NCBI RefSeq assembly: GCF_019039055.1 | Contig: NZ_JAHOPB010000002.1 | Span: 1 to 64,000 of the forward strand | DNA from: Reyranella humidisoli | GTDB lineage: Bacteria; Pseudomonadota; Alphaproteobacteria; Reyranellales; Reyranellaceae | Direction of reading: 5' to 3' | Length of the DNA: 64,000 bases | Shown: piece by piece, positions 41,739 through 50,480 of the stretch | Numbering within the stretch: position 1 is the first letter of the stretch | Layout of the letters: every line of letters begins with the position of its first letter | The notes under the pieces: model-generated | The model's database searches: none | Seen by the model: the letters and a program-made list of their open reading frames with translations, nothing else | What the model was told of the DNA's origin: nothing | Made by a program: the position numbers and the translations under genes

Positions 41739-42965
41739 ATGCCCACGATCAACGGTGAACGACTGCTCGGCGACCTGCGGCGTATCGCCGATTTCGGCCG
41801 CTACCAGACCGGCGTGCATCGCCCGCATCTGTCGCCCCAGGATGTCGAGAGCCGGCATTGGCTCGTGGCTCGGATGAAGGAAGCGGGGCTGGAGCCCGTG
41901 ATCGACGGGATTGGCACGGTGATCGGCAAGAGCCCCAAGACCGGCCCACGCATCCTGATCGGCTCGCACTCCGACACGCAGCCACGCGGCGGCTGGCTCG
42001 ACGGCGTCATGGGCGTGATCTACGGACTCGAAGTGGCGCGGGCGCTGGCCGAGGACCCCGAGACGGCGCATCTCGCCGTCGACGTCGCCTCCTGGGCCGA
42101 CGAGGAAGGCCATTGGGGCCAGATGACCGGCAGCCGGTCCTTCATCGGTATCTTCTCCGAGGCCGACATCGACAAGGCGAAGCATCGCGACGAGGGCACG
42201 CCGATGCGCGAGGCACTGAAGGCGGCCGGTCTCGAGGGCGTGCCGCGCGAGCATCTGGAGGAGGGCCGGTACCGCGGCTATCTCGAAGCCCATATCGAGC
42301 AGGGTGGTTTGCTGGAGGTCGACGAGAAGCGTATCGGCATCGTGACGGCGATCGTCGGCATCATGCAGTTTCGCCTGACCTTCAGCGGCATCCAGAACCA
42401 TGCCGGCACGACGCCGATGCCGATCCGCAAGGATGCGGGGGTCGCCATGATGCGGCTCTACAACGACGTGATGGACAAGTTCCCCGCCGTCTCGGGTCCG
42501 CGCAGCGTCTGGACCGTCGGCAAGATGGTGCTGGAGCCCGGCGCGCCGGCCATCGTGCCGGGCCGGGCCGAAATGGTCCTGCAGTTCCGTGACGCCGACT
42601 ACAAGGTATTGCAGGCCTTCGAGGCCAAGCTGATGGAGATCGTCGCCGATCACCAGAAGAACAGCCCGTGCAAGGTCGAGTGCGTGAACCTCTCGCGCAC
42701 CCAGCCGCTGGTGATGGACGAGCGTTTCCTCGAGGCGATCGAGGAATCGGCCGCCGTGCATGCCTCAGAGAAGCATATGCGCATGCCGTCGGGCGCGGGC
42801 CACGATGCCCAGGTGATCGGCCTGAAGATGCCGGCGGCCATGATGTTCGTGCCGTCGATTGGCGGCATCTCGCACCACTTCACCGAGAATACCCACGATG
42901 CCGACATCGTGCTGGGCTGCCAGGTCTTCGCCGACGCCACGGCCAAAATCCTGAAGGGGAACTGA
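41739..42965 (+). CDS. M20-family amidohydrolase, N-carbamoyl-amino-acid hydrolase type
   Basis: 408 residues. Binuclear-metal features of HyuC/AllC-like enzymes: GSHSDTQPRGGWLDGVMGV (first His/Asp ligands, about 80-90), VASWADEEGHW with the catalytic Glu (about 122), YLEAHIEQGGLLE (about 190) and the C-terminal PSIGGISHHFTEN (ligand His, about 377). The lid domain (about 215-330) carries FSGIQNHAGTTPM. It would release ammonia and CO2 from an N-carbamoyl amino acid or ureido compound. Together with two amidases and a binding protein it suggests amide or ureide nitrogen salvage. Confidence 0.9.
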   Translation: MPTINGERLLGDLRRIADFGRYQTGVHRPHLSPQDVESRHWLVARMKEAGLEPVIDGIGTVIGKSPKTGPRILIGSHSDTQPRGGWLDGVMGVIYGLEVARALAEDPETAHLAVDVASWADEEGHWGQMTGSRSFIGIFSEADIDKAKHRDEGTPMREALKAAGLEGVPREHLEEGRYRGYLEAHIEQGGLLEVDEKRIGIVTAIVGIMQFRLTFSGIQNHAGTTPMPIRKDAGVAMMRLYNDVMDKFPAVSGPRSVWTVGKMVLEPGAPAIVPGRAEMVLQFRDADYKVLQAFEAKLMEIVADHQKNSPCKVECVNLSRTQPLVMDERFLEAIEESAAVHASEKHMRMPSGAGHDAQVIGLKMPAAMMFVPSIGGISHHFTENTHDADIVLGCQVFADATAKILKGN

Positions 42966-43016
42966 CCCGGCAACTTGCGCTATCCTGCCCGGCCGGATGA
43001 AGCGGTCGGAGCAGGG

Positions 43017-43490
43017 ATGTCGAAGGTTACGCGCGCCACGAAGGCACTCGAACAGGCGAAGGTCGCCTTCACGGTCCACACCTACGACTACGATCCCGAC
43101 GCCGACAAGGTCGGGCTGCAGGCGGCCGAGGCGCTGGGCGAGCAGCCGCAGCGCGTGCTCAAGACCCTGATGACCCTGGTCGACGGCAAGCCGGCTTGCG
43201 TGATCGTGCCGTCCGACCGCGAAGTCTCGATGAAGAGGCTGGCGGCGGCATTCGGGGCCAAGTCGGCCGAGATGATGAAGCCGGCCGATGCCGAGCGGAT
43301 GACCGGCTACAAGGTGGGCGGCATCAGCCCGTTCGGCCAGATGAAGTTGGTACGCACCGCCATCGAGGCCGAGACGATGGCGCACGAGCGGGTCTTCCTC
43401 AACGGCGGCCAGCGTGGCCTGCAGGTGCGAATGTCACCTCGGGATGTCGCGTCGGTGCTGAAAGCCGTGGTCTCGCCGCTGGTCGCCTGA
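43017..43490 (+). CDS. ybaK: Cys-tRNA(Pro)/Cys-tRNA(Cys) deacylase YbaK
   Basis: 157 residues. YbaK clears Cys-tRNA(Pro) mischarged by ProRS. The family core is seen in QRVLKTLMTLVDGKPACVIVP, the Lys-bearing REVSMKRLAAAFGAKSAEMM (about 70-90), MTGYKVGGISPFGQ and the end block GGQRGLQVRMSPRDV. GGAGCAGGG immediately precedes ATG 43017. Separate from the amidase operon by 51 bp, perhaps read through. Confidence 0.93.
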   Translation: MSKVTRATKALEQAKVAFTVHTYDYDPDADKVGLQAAEALGEQPQRVLKTLMTLVDGKPACVIVPSDREVSMKRLAAAFGAKSAEMMKPADAERMTGYKVGGISPFGQMKLVRTAIEAETMAHERVFLNGGQRGLQVRMSPRDVASVLKAVVSPLVA

Positions 43491-43501
43491 GAAACTTCAC
43501 T

Positions 43502-44308
43502 CTACTGAGCCGCGGCGAGGTAGCGGGCCAGGCCGCCCGCCCTGTCCGGCGGCAGCTTCGAGGGCGCGCCGTTCAGGCGAATGCCCAGCTCGCACGCCTC
43601 CTCGTTCGACAGTTTCGCCAGGTTCTGCAACTTCTCGAAATCGGACGAGGTCAGGCCGGCCTCGACGAGAAGGGTGCGTGCCTCGGTGTCGTTCGGCACC
43701 GGCGGTTGGGCGGTGCCCGACTTCAGGGCGTCGCGGCCCGCGCGATAGGCCTTCTCCATGGCGATCAGCATGTCGCGCATCAGCTTCTGGCCCTGGGCGT
43801 CGAGCCGGTCGGCCCGCTGGATGCCGATCAGCGCCAATTCACGGCAGGCCGTGACGTTCGTGCCGGCGAGATGCCGCATCAGCGCGATGCGCGCCGCCAG
43901 CACGCTCTCGGCGTCGGCAGCGTCGGTGGCCCGCAGCGCCGGCACGATGTGCCTGGCGCGCAACTCGCTCATCAGCACGAGGGGGCGAGGCGCGCCCTGC
44001 GTCGTCGGATTGCGCAGTTCTTCCTTGAGCGACGCGCGCAGCCGCGCTTCGGCATCGGGCACGTCGACCAGCACGAGCCCGACCAGCGGCAGCGTGCGCG
44101 CTTCGATCATCGCATTGTCGACCATCTGTGTATCGTCACCCGTCAGGAACTGGAGACCGTAGACCGCGCCGGCGGCGGCCAGGGCGCCGGCGGCCGCTGC
44201 CGCCATGGAACGCATGAGGCGCTGCCGGGAGGACACGTTGCGGCCGAACAGATAGAGGGCGGCGCCGGCCGCGAGGGCCACAACGACGATGACGGCGGTC
44301 TGCTCCAA
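43502..44308 (-). CDS. membrane-anchored helical protein, unknown function
   Basis: 268 residues. An N-terminal hydrophobic helix (VIVVVALAAGAALYLFG, about 6-22) and a second (about 38-58), then a long soluble, mostly helical domain rich in Ala and Leu with conserved-looking CRELALIGIQRADRL and NEEACELGIRLNGAPSKLP. I do not recognise the family. The start is TTG 44308: AGGAG lies 7 nt upstream, and the in-frame ATG further out would add a proline/arginine-rich tail unlike a real N terminus. Convergent with ybaK. Confidence 0.7.
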   Translation of the reverse strand: MEQTAVIVVVALAAGAALYLFGRNVSSRQRLMRSMAAAAAGALAAAGAVYGLQFLTGDDTQMVDNAMIEARTLPLVGLVLVDVPDAEARLRASLKEELRNPTTQGAPRPLVLMSELRARHIVPALRATDAADAESVLAARIALMRHLAGTNVTACRELALIGIQRADRLDAQGQKLMRDMLIAMEKAYRAGRDALKSGTAQPPVPNDTEARTLLVEAGLTSSDFEKLQNLAKLSNEEACELGIRLNGAPSKLPPDRAGGLARYLAAAQ

Positions 44309-44405
44309 GAGACTACTCCTGTTTGCGGCTGCGGGCGGGCGTGGTATCGCCACCCAACCTGCCGCGCGCCTGCGGTGGAATGTGGGCAACCTGAACCGCA
44401 ATTAG

Positions 44406-44780
44406 ATGCCGATCCATGTCGATTTCTTCCACCCGAGCCGCCTCGTCATCGCGGTCGTGAGGGGAACGATCACCGCCGACGACGTCCGCGATGCCGTCCA
44501 GCAATTCCTGGCCAGCGACGTGTTGCATTACCGCAAGATCATCGACATCGCCTCGCCCACTTCGCCTTTGGACGATGCCGCCGTCCAGTTGATGGCCAAT
44601 CTGGTCCTGTCCAAATCCGTTTCGCGACCGCGTGGTGCGCTCGCTTTCGTCGTCAGTCCCGGCCAGGCTGCCGACAACGCCGAGACATTCGCCCGGTTGA
44701 CCGGCGCCGAGCGTCCGGTGAAGGTTTTTCATAGCTTGCACGCGGCGCGAAAATGGCTCGAAGAGCAGCCGATGCCATGA
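44406..44780 (+). CDS. STAS-like small protein, copy 1
   Basis: 124 residues, no signal peptide. Alternating strands and helices with VIAVVRGTITADDVRDAVQQ, YRKIIDIASPTSPLDD, RPRGALAFVVSP and a last helix HSLHAARKWL. The pattern matches STAS/SpoIIAA-like cytosolic proteins often found in pairs in Alphaproteobacteria; no phosphorylatable Ser can be assigned with confidence. A paralogue follows after 116 bp. Function unknown, perhaps a regulatory or partner-switching role. Confidence 0.75.
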   Translation: MPIHVDFFHPSRLVIAVVRGTITADDVRDAVQQFLASDVLHYRKIIDIASPTSPLDDAAVQLMANLVLSKSVSRPRGALAFVVSPGQAADNAETFARLTGAERPVKVFHSLHAARKWLEEQPMP

Positions 44781-44896
44781 CGGCCACTTGAGCACAGATC
44801 GGCGATATTTCTGCCGTGACGATGCAAAGGGACGTCGTCGCGCCTCAGTCGCGGCTGACGTAGGATCGCGAATGGCGCCGTTCGCGATCAGGTAAC

Positions 44897-45274
44897 ATGC
44901 CGTTCAAGCTCGATATTTTTCCGCCGGACCGCATGGTCGTTGCCGTGGCCCGAGGCGAGATCACGCTTGCGGACCTGATGATGCTCGTCAAGGAACTGAT
45001 CGACAGCGGGACGCTGCCCTATCGCAAGATCATCGACATCACGTCGGCGACGTCGGCGCTCGGCAAGGAAGAACTGGAGAGCATCGCGGAGCGTCTGCGT
45101 ACCGCACCCCTCCAGCGGCCGCGCGGGCCGCTCGCGATCGTGGCCGACGGCAATCGGGGCGAACTCGGCAGGCTTTTCATGTCGCTCACCTCCGACGAGC
45201 GGCCCGTCCAGGTGTTTCGCTCGATCCACGAGGCTCGCCGGTGGCTGTTGGCGAACTCGAAGATCGTGCTGTAG
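44897..45274 (+). CDS. STAS-like small protein, copy 2
   Basis: 125 residues, paralogue of the preceding gene: MPFKLDIFPPDRMVVAVARG against MPIHVDFFHPSRLVIAVVRG, LPYRKIIDITSATSAL, LQRPRGPLAIVAD and RPVQVFRSIHEARRWL. The central loop differs. Separated by 116 bp that could hold its own promoter. Same uncertain role as copy 1. Confidence 0.75.
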   Translation: MPFKLDIFPPDRMVVAVARGEITLADLMMLVKELIDSGTLPYRKIIDITSATSALGKEELESIAERLRTAPLQRPRGPLAIVADGNRGELGRLFMSLTSDERPVQVFRSIHEARRWLLANSKIVL

Positions 45275-45290
45275 GAGCGATCGGGTCGGA

Positions 45291-45665
45291 TTACTCGAAA
45301 CAGCGAGCGGCGCGGATCGTGCAGGAGTTGCTGGGGACGCGCGCGTTGCACTCGTTCCAGGCCGATTGCTCGGCGTGTTGCTTCGTCGGAGCCGCGCCGT
45401 AGCCCGAGGCCTGGCCGTTGTCGCTGTGCGCGTAGGCGATGCAGCGTTGCGGCGCGGACATCCGGATGGCGCATTCCAGCGGCCCGCACTGGGCCAGGGC
45501 GGACGTTTCGGCGGCCTCGCGTGTCGCCATACCTGCCGAAACACCGAACAGACGCTCGTTGTCGGTCGCGACGGCGCCCCACACTTCCTGGGCCCGGACG
45601 GTCGGGGCGAGTGCGGAGGCCGCGGTCAGCAGGATCGCAATGAGGATCGTGAGCCTGGTCGTCAT
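45291..45665 (-). CDS. secreted DUF4189-type protein
   Basis: 124 residues. Signal peptide 1-25 (TVRAQ). The mature domain has the repeated alternating pattern of DUF4189: WGAVATDNERLFGVSAGMAT, EAAETSALAQCG, CIAYAHSDNGQASGYGAAPT and HAEQSAWNEC, with six Cys likely forming disulphides. Role unknown. ATG 45665 overlaps the hydrolase stop (ATGA), showing coupling to the upstream gene. Confidence 0.8.
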   Translation of the reverse strand: MTTRLTILIAILLTAASALAPTVRAQEVWGAVATDNERLFGVSAGMATREAAETSALAQCGPLECAIRMSAPQRCIAYAHSDNGQASGYGAAPTKQHAEQSAWNECNARVPSNSCTIRAARCFE

Positions 45666-46402
45666 GCCGTGTGCTTCTCGAGAAATGCGCGGACGCGATT
45701 GATCGATTCCGGCAGGAAATGCGGAGCGCGCCAATCCTTCTGGACCTCGATGTCGGGGGCGAGCGCGGCGATCTCGTCGCTCGTATGGGCGGGATGAGGT
45801 TTGTCCGTGCCAGGCTGCAGCAGGAGGGGGGTCCTGCAGTTCTTCACGAAGTCGCGCGTGACGGAGAAGACGAAGTCTGGCTCGAACATGTTCTGTCCGA
45901 AGCTCTTGATCGTGGCCTCGGAGATCGAGGGATCGCGCGCCCGCACCGTCTCGCCGTAGCCCTTCACGGCCTCGTCCCAGGTGTCGCGATTCTCCCAGAG
46001 GCCGATCGGATTCTGCAGGACCGCGGCGGCGACGCGGTCGGGCGCCTGCTCGATCGCCTCGAAGCAGTAGCTGCCGCCGATGCAGCCGCCCATCACGGCG
46101 AACCGCCCGAAGCCCAGATGGTCGATGAGGGCCAGGTGATCGGCGGCGAAGGTGTGCCAGCCATGGTCGGGCTTAACGTCGGCCACCGACTTGCCGGCAT
46201 TGCGCTGGTCCATGGAGATGACGGTGAACCGATCGCTGAGCGCCACGCGCGGGTCCATCCAGGCGCGCGGCGTGCCGTCGGCGGCCGGCCCCCAGAACTC
46301 GATCGACGAACGCAAGCCACCCGGCGCATAGAGCAACAGGGGAAAGCCCTGGCCATGGACCTCGTAGTGGATCTCGGCATCGGGCCGTTTCAGGATCGGC
46401 AT
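45662..46402 (-). CDS. alpha/beta hydrolase with Cys at the nucleophile elbow
   Basis: 246 residues. Fold signatures: oxyanion region LLLYAPGGLRSS, SMDQRNAGKS, the elbow VMGGCIGGSYC (about residue 104) and late Asp and His in LQPGTDKPHPAH and APHFLPESINRVRAFL. The elbow has Cys where Ser is usual (G-x-C-x-G), as in dienelactone hydrolases, so reactivity may differ from ordinary esterases. Substrate unknown. Downstream of a TctC gene (17 bp) and coupled to a DUF4189 gene. Confidence 0.85.
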   Translation of the reverse strand: MPILKRPDAEIHYEVHGQGFPLLLYAPGGLRSSIEFWGPAADGTPRAWMDPRVALSDRFTVISMDQRNAGKSVADVKPDHGWHTFAADHLALIDHLGFGRFAVMGGCIGGSYCFEAIEQAPDRVAAAVLQNPIGLWENRDTWDEAVKGYGETVRARDPSISEATIKSFGQNMFEPDFVFSVTRDFVKNCRTPLLLQPGTDKPHPAHTSDEIAALAPDIEVQKDWRAPHFLPESINRVRAFLEKHTA

Positions 46403-46419
46403 GCACTCGTCTCCGTGGA

Positions 46420-47415
46420 TCAGCCCTGCGGCTTATAGCCGATCGAGTCGATGATCGTCTTCCAGCGGGCGAGATCGGTCGTCATGCGTTCGGTGACTTG
46501 AGCGGGCGTGGAGGTTTCGACGTCGAGACCCAGTTCGACCAGCTTCTTCTGGATCTCGGGAATCGCCAGCACAGCCTTCAGTTCCTTGCCCCAGGCGTCG
46601 ATCAGCGGCGCGGGTGTCTTGGGTGGGGCGAAGAAGACGTACCAGCCCAGGATCGAGAGCTGCGGGTAGCCAAGCTGGGTGATGGTCGGGATTTCAGGCG
46701 CAGAGGTGGTCGGCTTCACGCCCGAGGTGAAGATCACCTTCACCTTGCCGGCGCGATGGTGCTCCAGGAAGTCGGTGATGCCGCCGCAGCCGGCCGCGAT
46801 GTGACCGCCTTGCAGGTCGGCGACCAGCGGCGCGGCGCCGCGATAGGGAATGGGCTCGAGCGGGATTCCCACCGCCTTGCCGGCCATGACGCCGAAGAAA
46901 TGGGTGAAGGAGCCCAGCGCCGTCGTGCCGAAGGAGGCCCGCGTCGGGTTCTTCTTCAGCCACTCGACATATTCCTTGAGATTGTTGACGCCGATGGTCG
47001 GCGAGACGCAGAAGGCGGTCTGCACCGTGCCGGCGAGCGTGATCGGTGCGATGTCGGTCATGGGATCGAAGGGCACGGCCGGCATCGTCAGCTTCTGGAC
47101 GATGGTGGCGGAGGGCACGTAGGCGATGGTCGTGCCATCGGTGCCGGCACTCTTCAGGTCGCCGATGGCGATGGTGCCCGAGGCGCCGGCCTTGTTGTCG
47201 ATGATGACGTTGCGGCCGGTGCGCTGCTTCAGCGGCTCGGCGAGCATGCGCGCCATCACGTCGGTGCCGCCGCCGGCCGGGAAGCCGACCAGGATTTTCA
47301 GCGGCTTGTCGGGCAGGCCGGTCTGCTGGGCGCGGACGCTGGGTGCGAGCGGCGTGGCAAGGGCCGCGCCGGTCATCAGGATCGATGTGCGGCGGCCGAT
47401 CTTCTTCGTTGTCAT
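46420..47415 (-). CDS. tripartite tricarboxylate transporter binding protein (TctC/Bug type)
   Basis: 331 residues with a leader containing twin Arg (IGRRTSILMTGAALATPLA). Bug-family motifs: PLKILVGFPAGGGTDVMARM, GRNVIIDNKAGASGTIAIG and PIPYRGAAPLVADLQGGHI. These periplasmic proteins bind small carboxylates or related solutes. No TctA/TctB membrane genes are near, so it is an orphan of the expanded family. A strong SD (AGGAGG) precedes ATG 47415. In one run with an APH-type kinase gene upstream and the hydrolase downstream. Confidence 0.92.
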   Translation of the reverse strand: MTTKKIGRRTSILMTGAALATPLAPSVRAQQTGLPDKPLKILVGFPAGGGTDVMARMLAEPLKQRTGRNVIIDNKAGASGTIAIGDLKSAGTDGTTIAYVPSATIVQKLTMPAVPFDPMTDIAPITLAGTVQTAFCVSPTIGVNNLKEYVEWLKKNPTRASFGTTALGSFTHFFGVMAGKAVGIPLEPIPYRGAAPLVADLQGGHIAAGCGGITDFLEHHRAGKVKVIFTSGVKPTTSAPEIPTITQLGYPQLSILGWYVFFAPPKTPAPLIDAWGKELKAVLAIPEIQKKLVELGLDVETSTPAQVTERMTTDLARWKTIIDSIGYKPQG

Positions 47416-47441
47416 TCTCGTTTCCTCCTGGACGTTTCTTC

Positions 47442-48494
47442 TTAAGACACCAGACTCCATGCGAGTTCGGCCCGTTCTCGTGCGGACTTGCTCATCTTGA
47501 TCGATTCGGGGTTGGACGAGTTGCCCTGCAGGCCGCGGCGGTAGACGCCCTGCGCGATGGCGGCGAGTCGGAACAGCGAGAAGGCAAGGTAGTAGTTCCA
47601 GTCGGGGATCGAATCGCGCCCGGTGCGCCGGCAGTAGGCGGCGATGTAATCCTTTTCGGTTGGCAGGCCGAGGTTGGCGAAGTCGACCGTGGCGAAGCCG
47701 TGCGGTGGCTCCTTCAGGTGATAGCCGAGACAATTGTAGGCGACGTCGCACAGGGGATGGCCGAGCGTCGACAGTTCCCAGTCGAGCACGGCCACGACCC
47801 GCGGCTCGGTCGGATGGACGATCAGGTTGCCGAGGCGATAGTCACCGTGGACGATGGTGGTGGGATCGCCGTCGTCGGGAATGTTCTCCGGTAGCCAGGT
47901 GGAGAGCCTGTCCATGGCCGGAATGTCCTCGGTCTTGAGCTCGGCATATTGGCGGCTCCAGCGCGAGATCTGGCGCGCGATGTACTGGCCGCTGCGGCCA
48001 TAGTCCCCGAGCCCGACCTTCACCGGATCGACCTTGTGCAGACGGGCCAGCACGTCGTTCATCGAATCGAAGATCGCCTCGCGCTCGGCCGGCGTCTGGT
48101 CCGGCATCGCCGGGTTCACGAGGATGCGGCCGGGCACGGCCTCCATGACGTAGAACATCTGGCCGATGACGGAATCGTCGTCGCAGAGGAGCCGCGCCGG
48201 CGCGACCGGCACGTCGGTCGAGGCGAGGGCGGAGATCACGCGGAACTCGCGGTCGACCTGGTGTGCCGAGGCGACCAGCTTGCCCGGCGGCTTCTTGCGC
48301 AACACGAAGTCGCGACGGCCCCCGTCCATGTCGGCGGCGACGAAAAAGGTCGGGTTGGAATGGCCAGAATCGAACTGCCTTACTTCCAGTCCGCCACGAT
48401 AGCCCTTCAGCCTCTCGCGAAAGTAGCGGTCGAGGGAGTCCACGTCGAAACGGTGGCGCTCCATCACGGGGACGGTGTCGGCGTAAGTGGGCAT
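47442..48494 (-). CDS. aminoglycoside-phosphotransferase-like kinase (APH family)
   Basis: 350 residues, protein-kinase-like fold. The catalytic loop is [15 protein letters not shown] (about 218) and the Mg-binding segment [18 protein letters not shown] (about 237), both classic APH. N-terminal [12 protein letters not shown] and [12 protein letters not shown] give the nucleotide-binding lobe. This subgroup resembles the ACAD10/11 N-terminal kinase domain involved in acyl or hydroxyacid metabolism rather than antibiotic resistance; that is inference. The start is ATG 48494, with another ATG 10 codons later; neither has a clear ribosome site. Confidence 0.85.
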   Translation of the reverse strand: MPTYADTVPVMERHRFDVDSLDRYFRERLKGYRGGLEVRQFDSGHSNPTFFVAADMDGGRRDFVLRKKPPGKLVASAHQVDREFRVISALASTDVPVAPARLLCDDDSVIGQMFYVMEAVPGRILVNPAMPDQTPAEREAIFDSMNDVLARLHKVDPVKVGLGDYGRSGQYIARQISRWSRQYAELKTEDIPAMDRLSTWLPENIPDDGDPTTIVHGDYRLGNLIVHPTEPRVVAVLDWELSTLGHPLCDVAYNCLGYHLKEPPHGFATVDFANLGLPTEKDYIAAYCRRTGRDSIPDWNYYLAFSLFRLAAIAQGVYRRGLQGNSSNPESIKMSKSARERAELAWSLVS

Positions 48495-48608
48495 GCGGCG
48501 TTCAGCGTAGGGCCCGCTCGCCCCGGCGCGCAAACGGTCCATCCCGCAGGGAGGAACGGATTGGAACCTCCCTGGCATGCCGCCGTTATCGCCGGTCAGC
48601 GAGGTTCC

Positions 48609-49802
48609 GTGGCCGAAGATCCAGTCTTGCGCGTGCCGACCGTCCACGTTCAAGGCGGCTCGGCCATCCGCCGTCCTTTGATGGTCCTCGCGATCTGCGC
48701 CGTCGGTGTCATCGCCTATCTGGCGCGGGACTTCCTCATCCCGACCGCCGCGGCCATCGTGCTCGCGCTCATCATGACGCCCGTCGCCAAAAAGCTGGAA
48801 CGCCTCCGCCTGCCGCCCACTGCTGCAGCCGGCGCTTCCGTAACCTTGCTGGCGGTCGTCGTGGCCGGCCTGCTGGTGGTCGCGACGCCGGCGCTCACGA
48901 GCTGGGCGGAGCAGGCGCCTTATCTGACCTACACGCTGGAACGGAAGCTCGAAGGCCTGCGCAAGTCTCTGGCCTTCGTGAAGCAGGTCACGGATCGCGT
49001 GGAACAGGCGACGCAGGCCCAGCCGTCGCAGGCGGCGACCGAGAAGGCCCCGCCGGAGCGGGTCGTCGTGCGAGACAAGAGCCTGCTTTCCGAACTCATG
49101 AGCACGACTCCGGCGCTGCTTCTGCAGATCGGCTACGCGGCCGTCCTCGCATTCATGCTTCTGGCGCACAGAAACGATCACAAGCGCCAGATCCTGCGGG
49201 TGCCCCTCGACTTCCATGTCCGCGTCCGGCTGGCCCGCGTGATGCGCGACATCAACGATCGGGTCGGCAGCTACCTGTTCGCCCTGGTGGTGATCTATTC
49301 GCTGGTGGCACTGGCCTCGACGATCGTGCTCGCTCTACTCGGCTTTCCCAATCCGCTGCTGTGGGGCGTACTCATGGGGCTGGCCTCGTTCGTGCCGTTC
49401 GTGGGGCCGCCCGTCGCCATCGGTCTGGTCGCCCTGGTCGCGTTGATCACCTACGAAGACCTGATGCACATGCTGGCGGCGCCGCTGATCCTGGCCGCCA
49501 TTCACTTCATCGAATCGCAGCTCATCACGCCTGTGTTCGTCAGCCGCCGATGCGCCCTGAACACCGTGGCGGTCTTTGCGGGCGTCGCATTTCTCGGCTG
49601 GATGTGGGGGGCTGTGGGCGCGATCGTTGCGGTGCCGCTGCTCATCTTGGTGAGCACGGTCGCGGCGCACCTGCCCTCGCTGCGCTGGCTCTCGGTGTTG
49701 TTGTCGGAAGATCGCCCGGTAAGCGAGCGGTTGGCTGTGAAGCCGCCCGTCGCCTCGGTGCCGCCCATTCAGTTGCGGCGCCGACGGGCGGCGACGAAGT
49801 AA
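48609..49802 (+). CDS. AI-2E/PerM family transporter
   Basis: 397 residues, inner membrane with about eight helices. Features of the family are the N-terminal pair of helices ([20 protein letters not shown]), a cytoplasmic stretch with [38 protein letters not shown] and the [20 protein letters not shown] segment. Substrates are unclear for most members. The start is GTG 48609 with GAGG 5 nt upstream. Divergent from the kinase gene. Its 3' end overlaps a convergent small gene by 34 bp. Confidence 0.88.
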   Translation: MAEDPVLRVPTVHVQGGSAIRRPLMVLAICAVGVIAYLARDFLIPTAAAIVLALIMTPVAKKLERLRLPPTAAAGASVTLLAVVVAGLLVVATPALTSWAEQAPYLTYTLERKLEGLRKSLAFVKQVTDRVEQATQAQPSQAATEKAPPERVVVRDKSLLSELMSTTPALLLQIGYAAVLAFMLLAHRNDHKRQILRVPLDFHVRVRLARVMRDINDRVGSYLFALVVIYSLVALASTIVLALLGFPNPLLWGVLMGLASFVPFVGPPVAIGLVALVALITYEDLMHMLAAPLILAAIHFIESQLITPVFVSRRCALNTVAVFAGVAFLGWMWGAVGAIVAVPLLILVSTVAAHLPSLRWLSVLLSEDRPVSERLAVKPPVASVPPIQLRRRRAATK

Positions 49803-50032
49803 CCCAGGCCCAGCAAGCCCCAGAATGCGCCGACGATGGCCGAGGCACTGGCGGGATCGAGCTGGCGCTCGATGAGCGCGTAGGCGGAGAAGGAAAGGCA
49901 GATCGCGCTGATACCGATCGCGAGTGCCGCCCCGACCGTCAGGAGGGCGCGGTTCAGCGCCTCCTGGGCCGCGGAGCGCAGCGAACGGGCCGCGGCAGCG
50001 CTTGCCGCGACCCGGAGCAGGGGGCCGATCAT
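49769..50032 (-). CDS. small two-helix membrane protein
   Basis: 87 residues. Two hydrophobic helices (about 30-50, LLTVGAALAIGISAICLSF; about 58-80, [19 protein letters not shown]) and a basic end (ARRRRN). Likely partner of the DUF883 protein encoded just upstream on the same strand (49 bp), a pairing common in Proteobacteria and possibly linked to envelope stress. Convergent overlap of 34 bp with the AI-2E-type gene. Confidence 0.65.
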   Translation of the reverse strand: MIGPLLRVAASAAAARSLRSAAQEALNRALLTVGAALAIGISAICLSFSAYALIERQLDPASASAIVGAFWGLLGLGYFVAARRRRN

Positions 50033-50081
50033 GGACGGTTTGGCTTCCTGAGGAGGCCGTACGGTTCTGGTCTTCGGCCGG

Positions 50082-50411
50082 CTACTGCCGACGACAAAGC
50101 CAGCCTGCGAGAAAGCCGATTCCGACGACCGCGGCCAGGGTCGTGATCGGACGGGCTTCGGCGTGCTCGACGATCTTGTCGGCCGCCTTGTTCTTGAGAT
50201 CGATCGTATCCTTGGCGATGGCCTTGGCGGTGTCGCCATACTTGGCGATCAGTTCGCGGGCCGACTTCAGTGTCTCCTCCACGGCTTCCTCGCCGCGGGC
50301 GACCACCGACTGGCCTGCGCCGCCCATCGATTCCGTCAGCTCCTCGAGCTGGGCCTTGAGAAACGTAATCTCCTTGGCGAGATCCTTGCCGTTGGCGTGG
50401 CTGGCGCGCAT
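50082..50411 (-). CDS. DUF883 family protein (ElaB/YqjD-like)
   Basis: 109 residues. A long amphipathic, charged helix (about 10-85, with LKAQLEELTESMGG and KAIAKDTIDLKNKAADKI) ends in one C-terminal transmembrane helix (ITTLAAVVGIGFLAGWLCRR). ElaB and YqjD are tail-anchored inner-membrane proteins that associate with ribosomes in stationary phase. GGAGGACAGAC immediately precedes ATG 50411. Followed by the small membrane protein gene. Confidence 0.88.
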   Translation of the reverse strand: MRASHANGKDLAKEITFLKAQLEELTESMGGAGQSVVARGEEAVEETLKSARELIAKYGDTAKAIAKDTIDLKNKAADKIVEHAEARPITTLAAVVGIGFLAGWLCRRQ

Positions 50412-50480
50412 GTCTGTCCTCCGGACTGGCTGGTTGGTCGTCTGGCAAACCAAACGCCGTTGGCCTCCGAAAGTTGCGAA

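Noticed and set aside
40323-42761. 812-codon minus-strand frame antisense to amidase 2 and the M20 hydrolase
   Set aside because: Both plus-strand genes show full catalytic motifs; the antisense frame has none.
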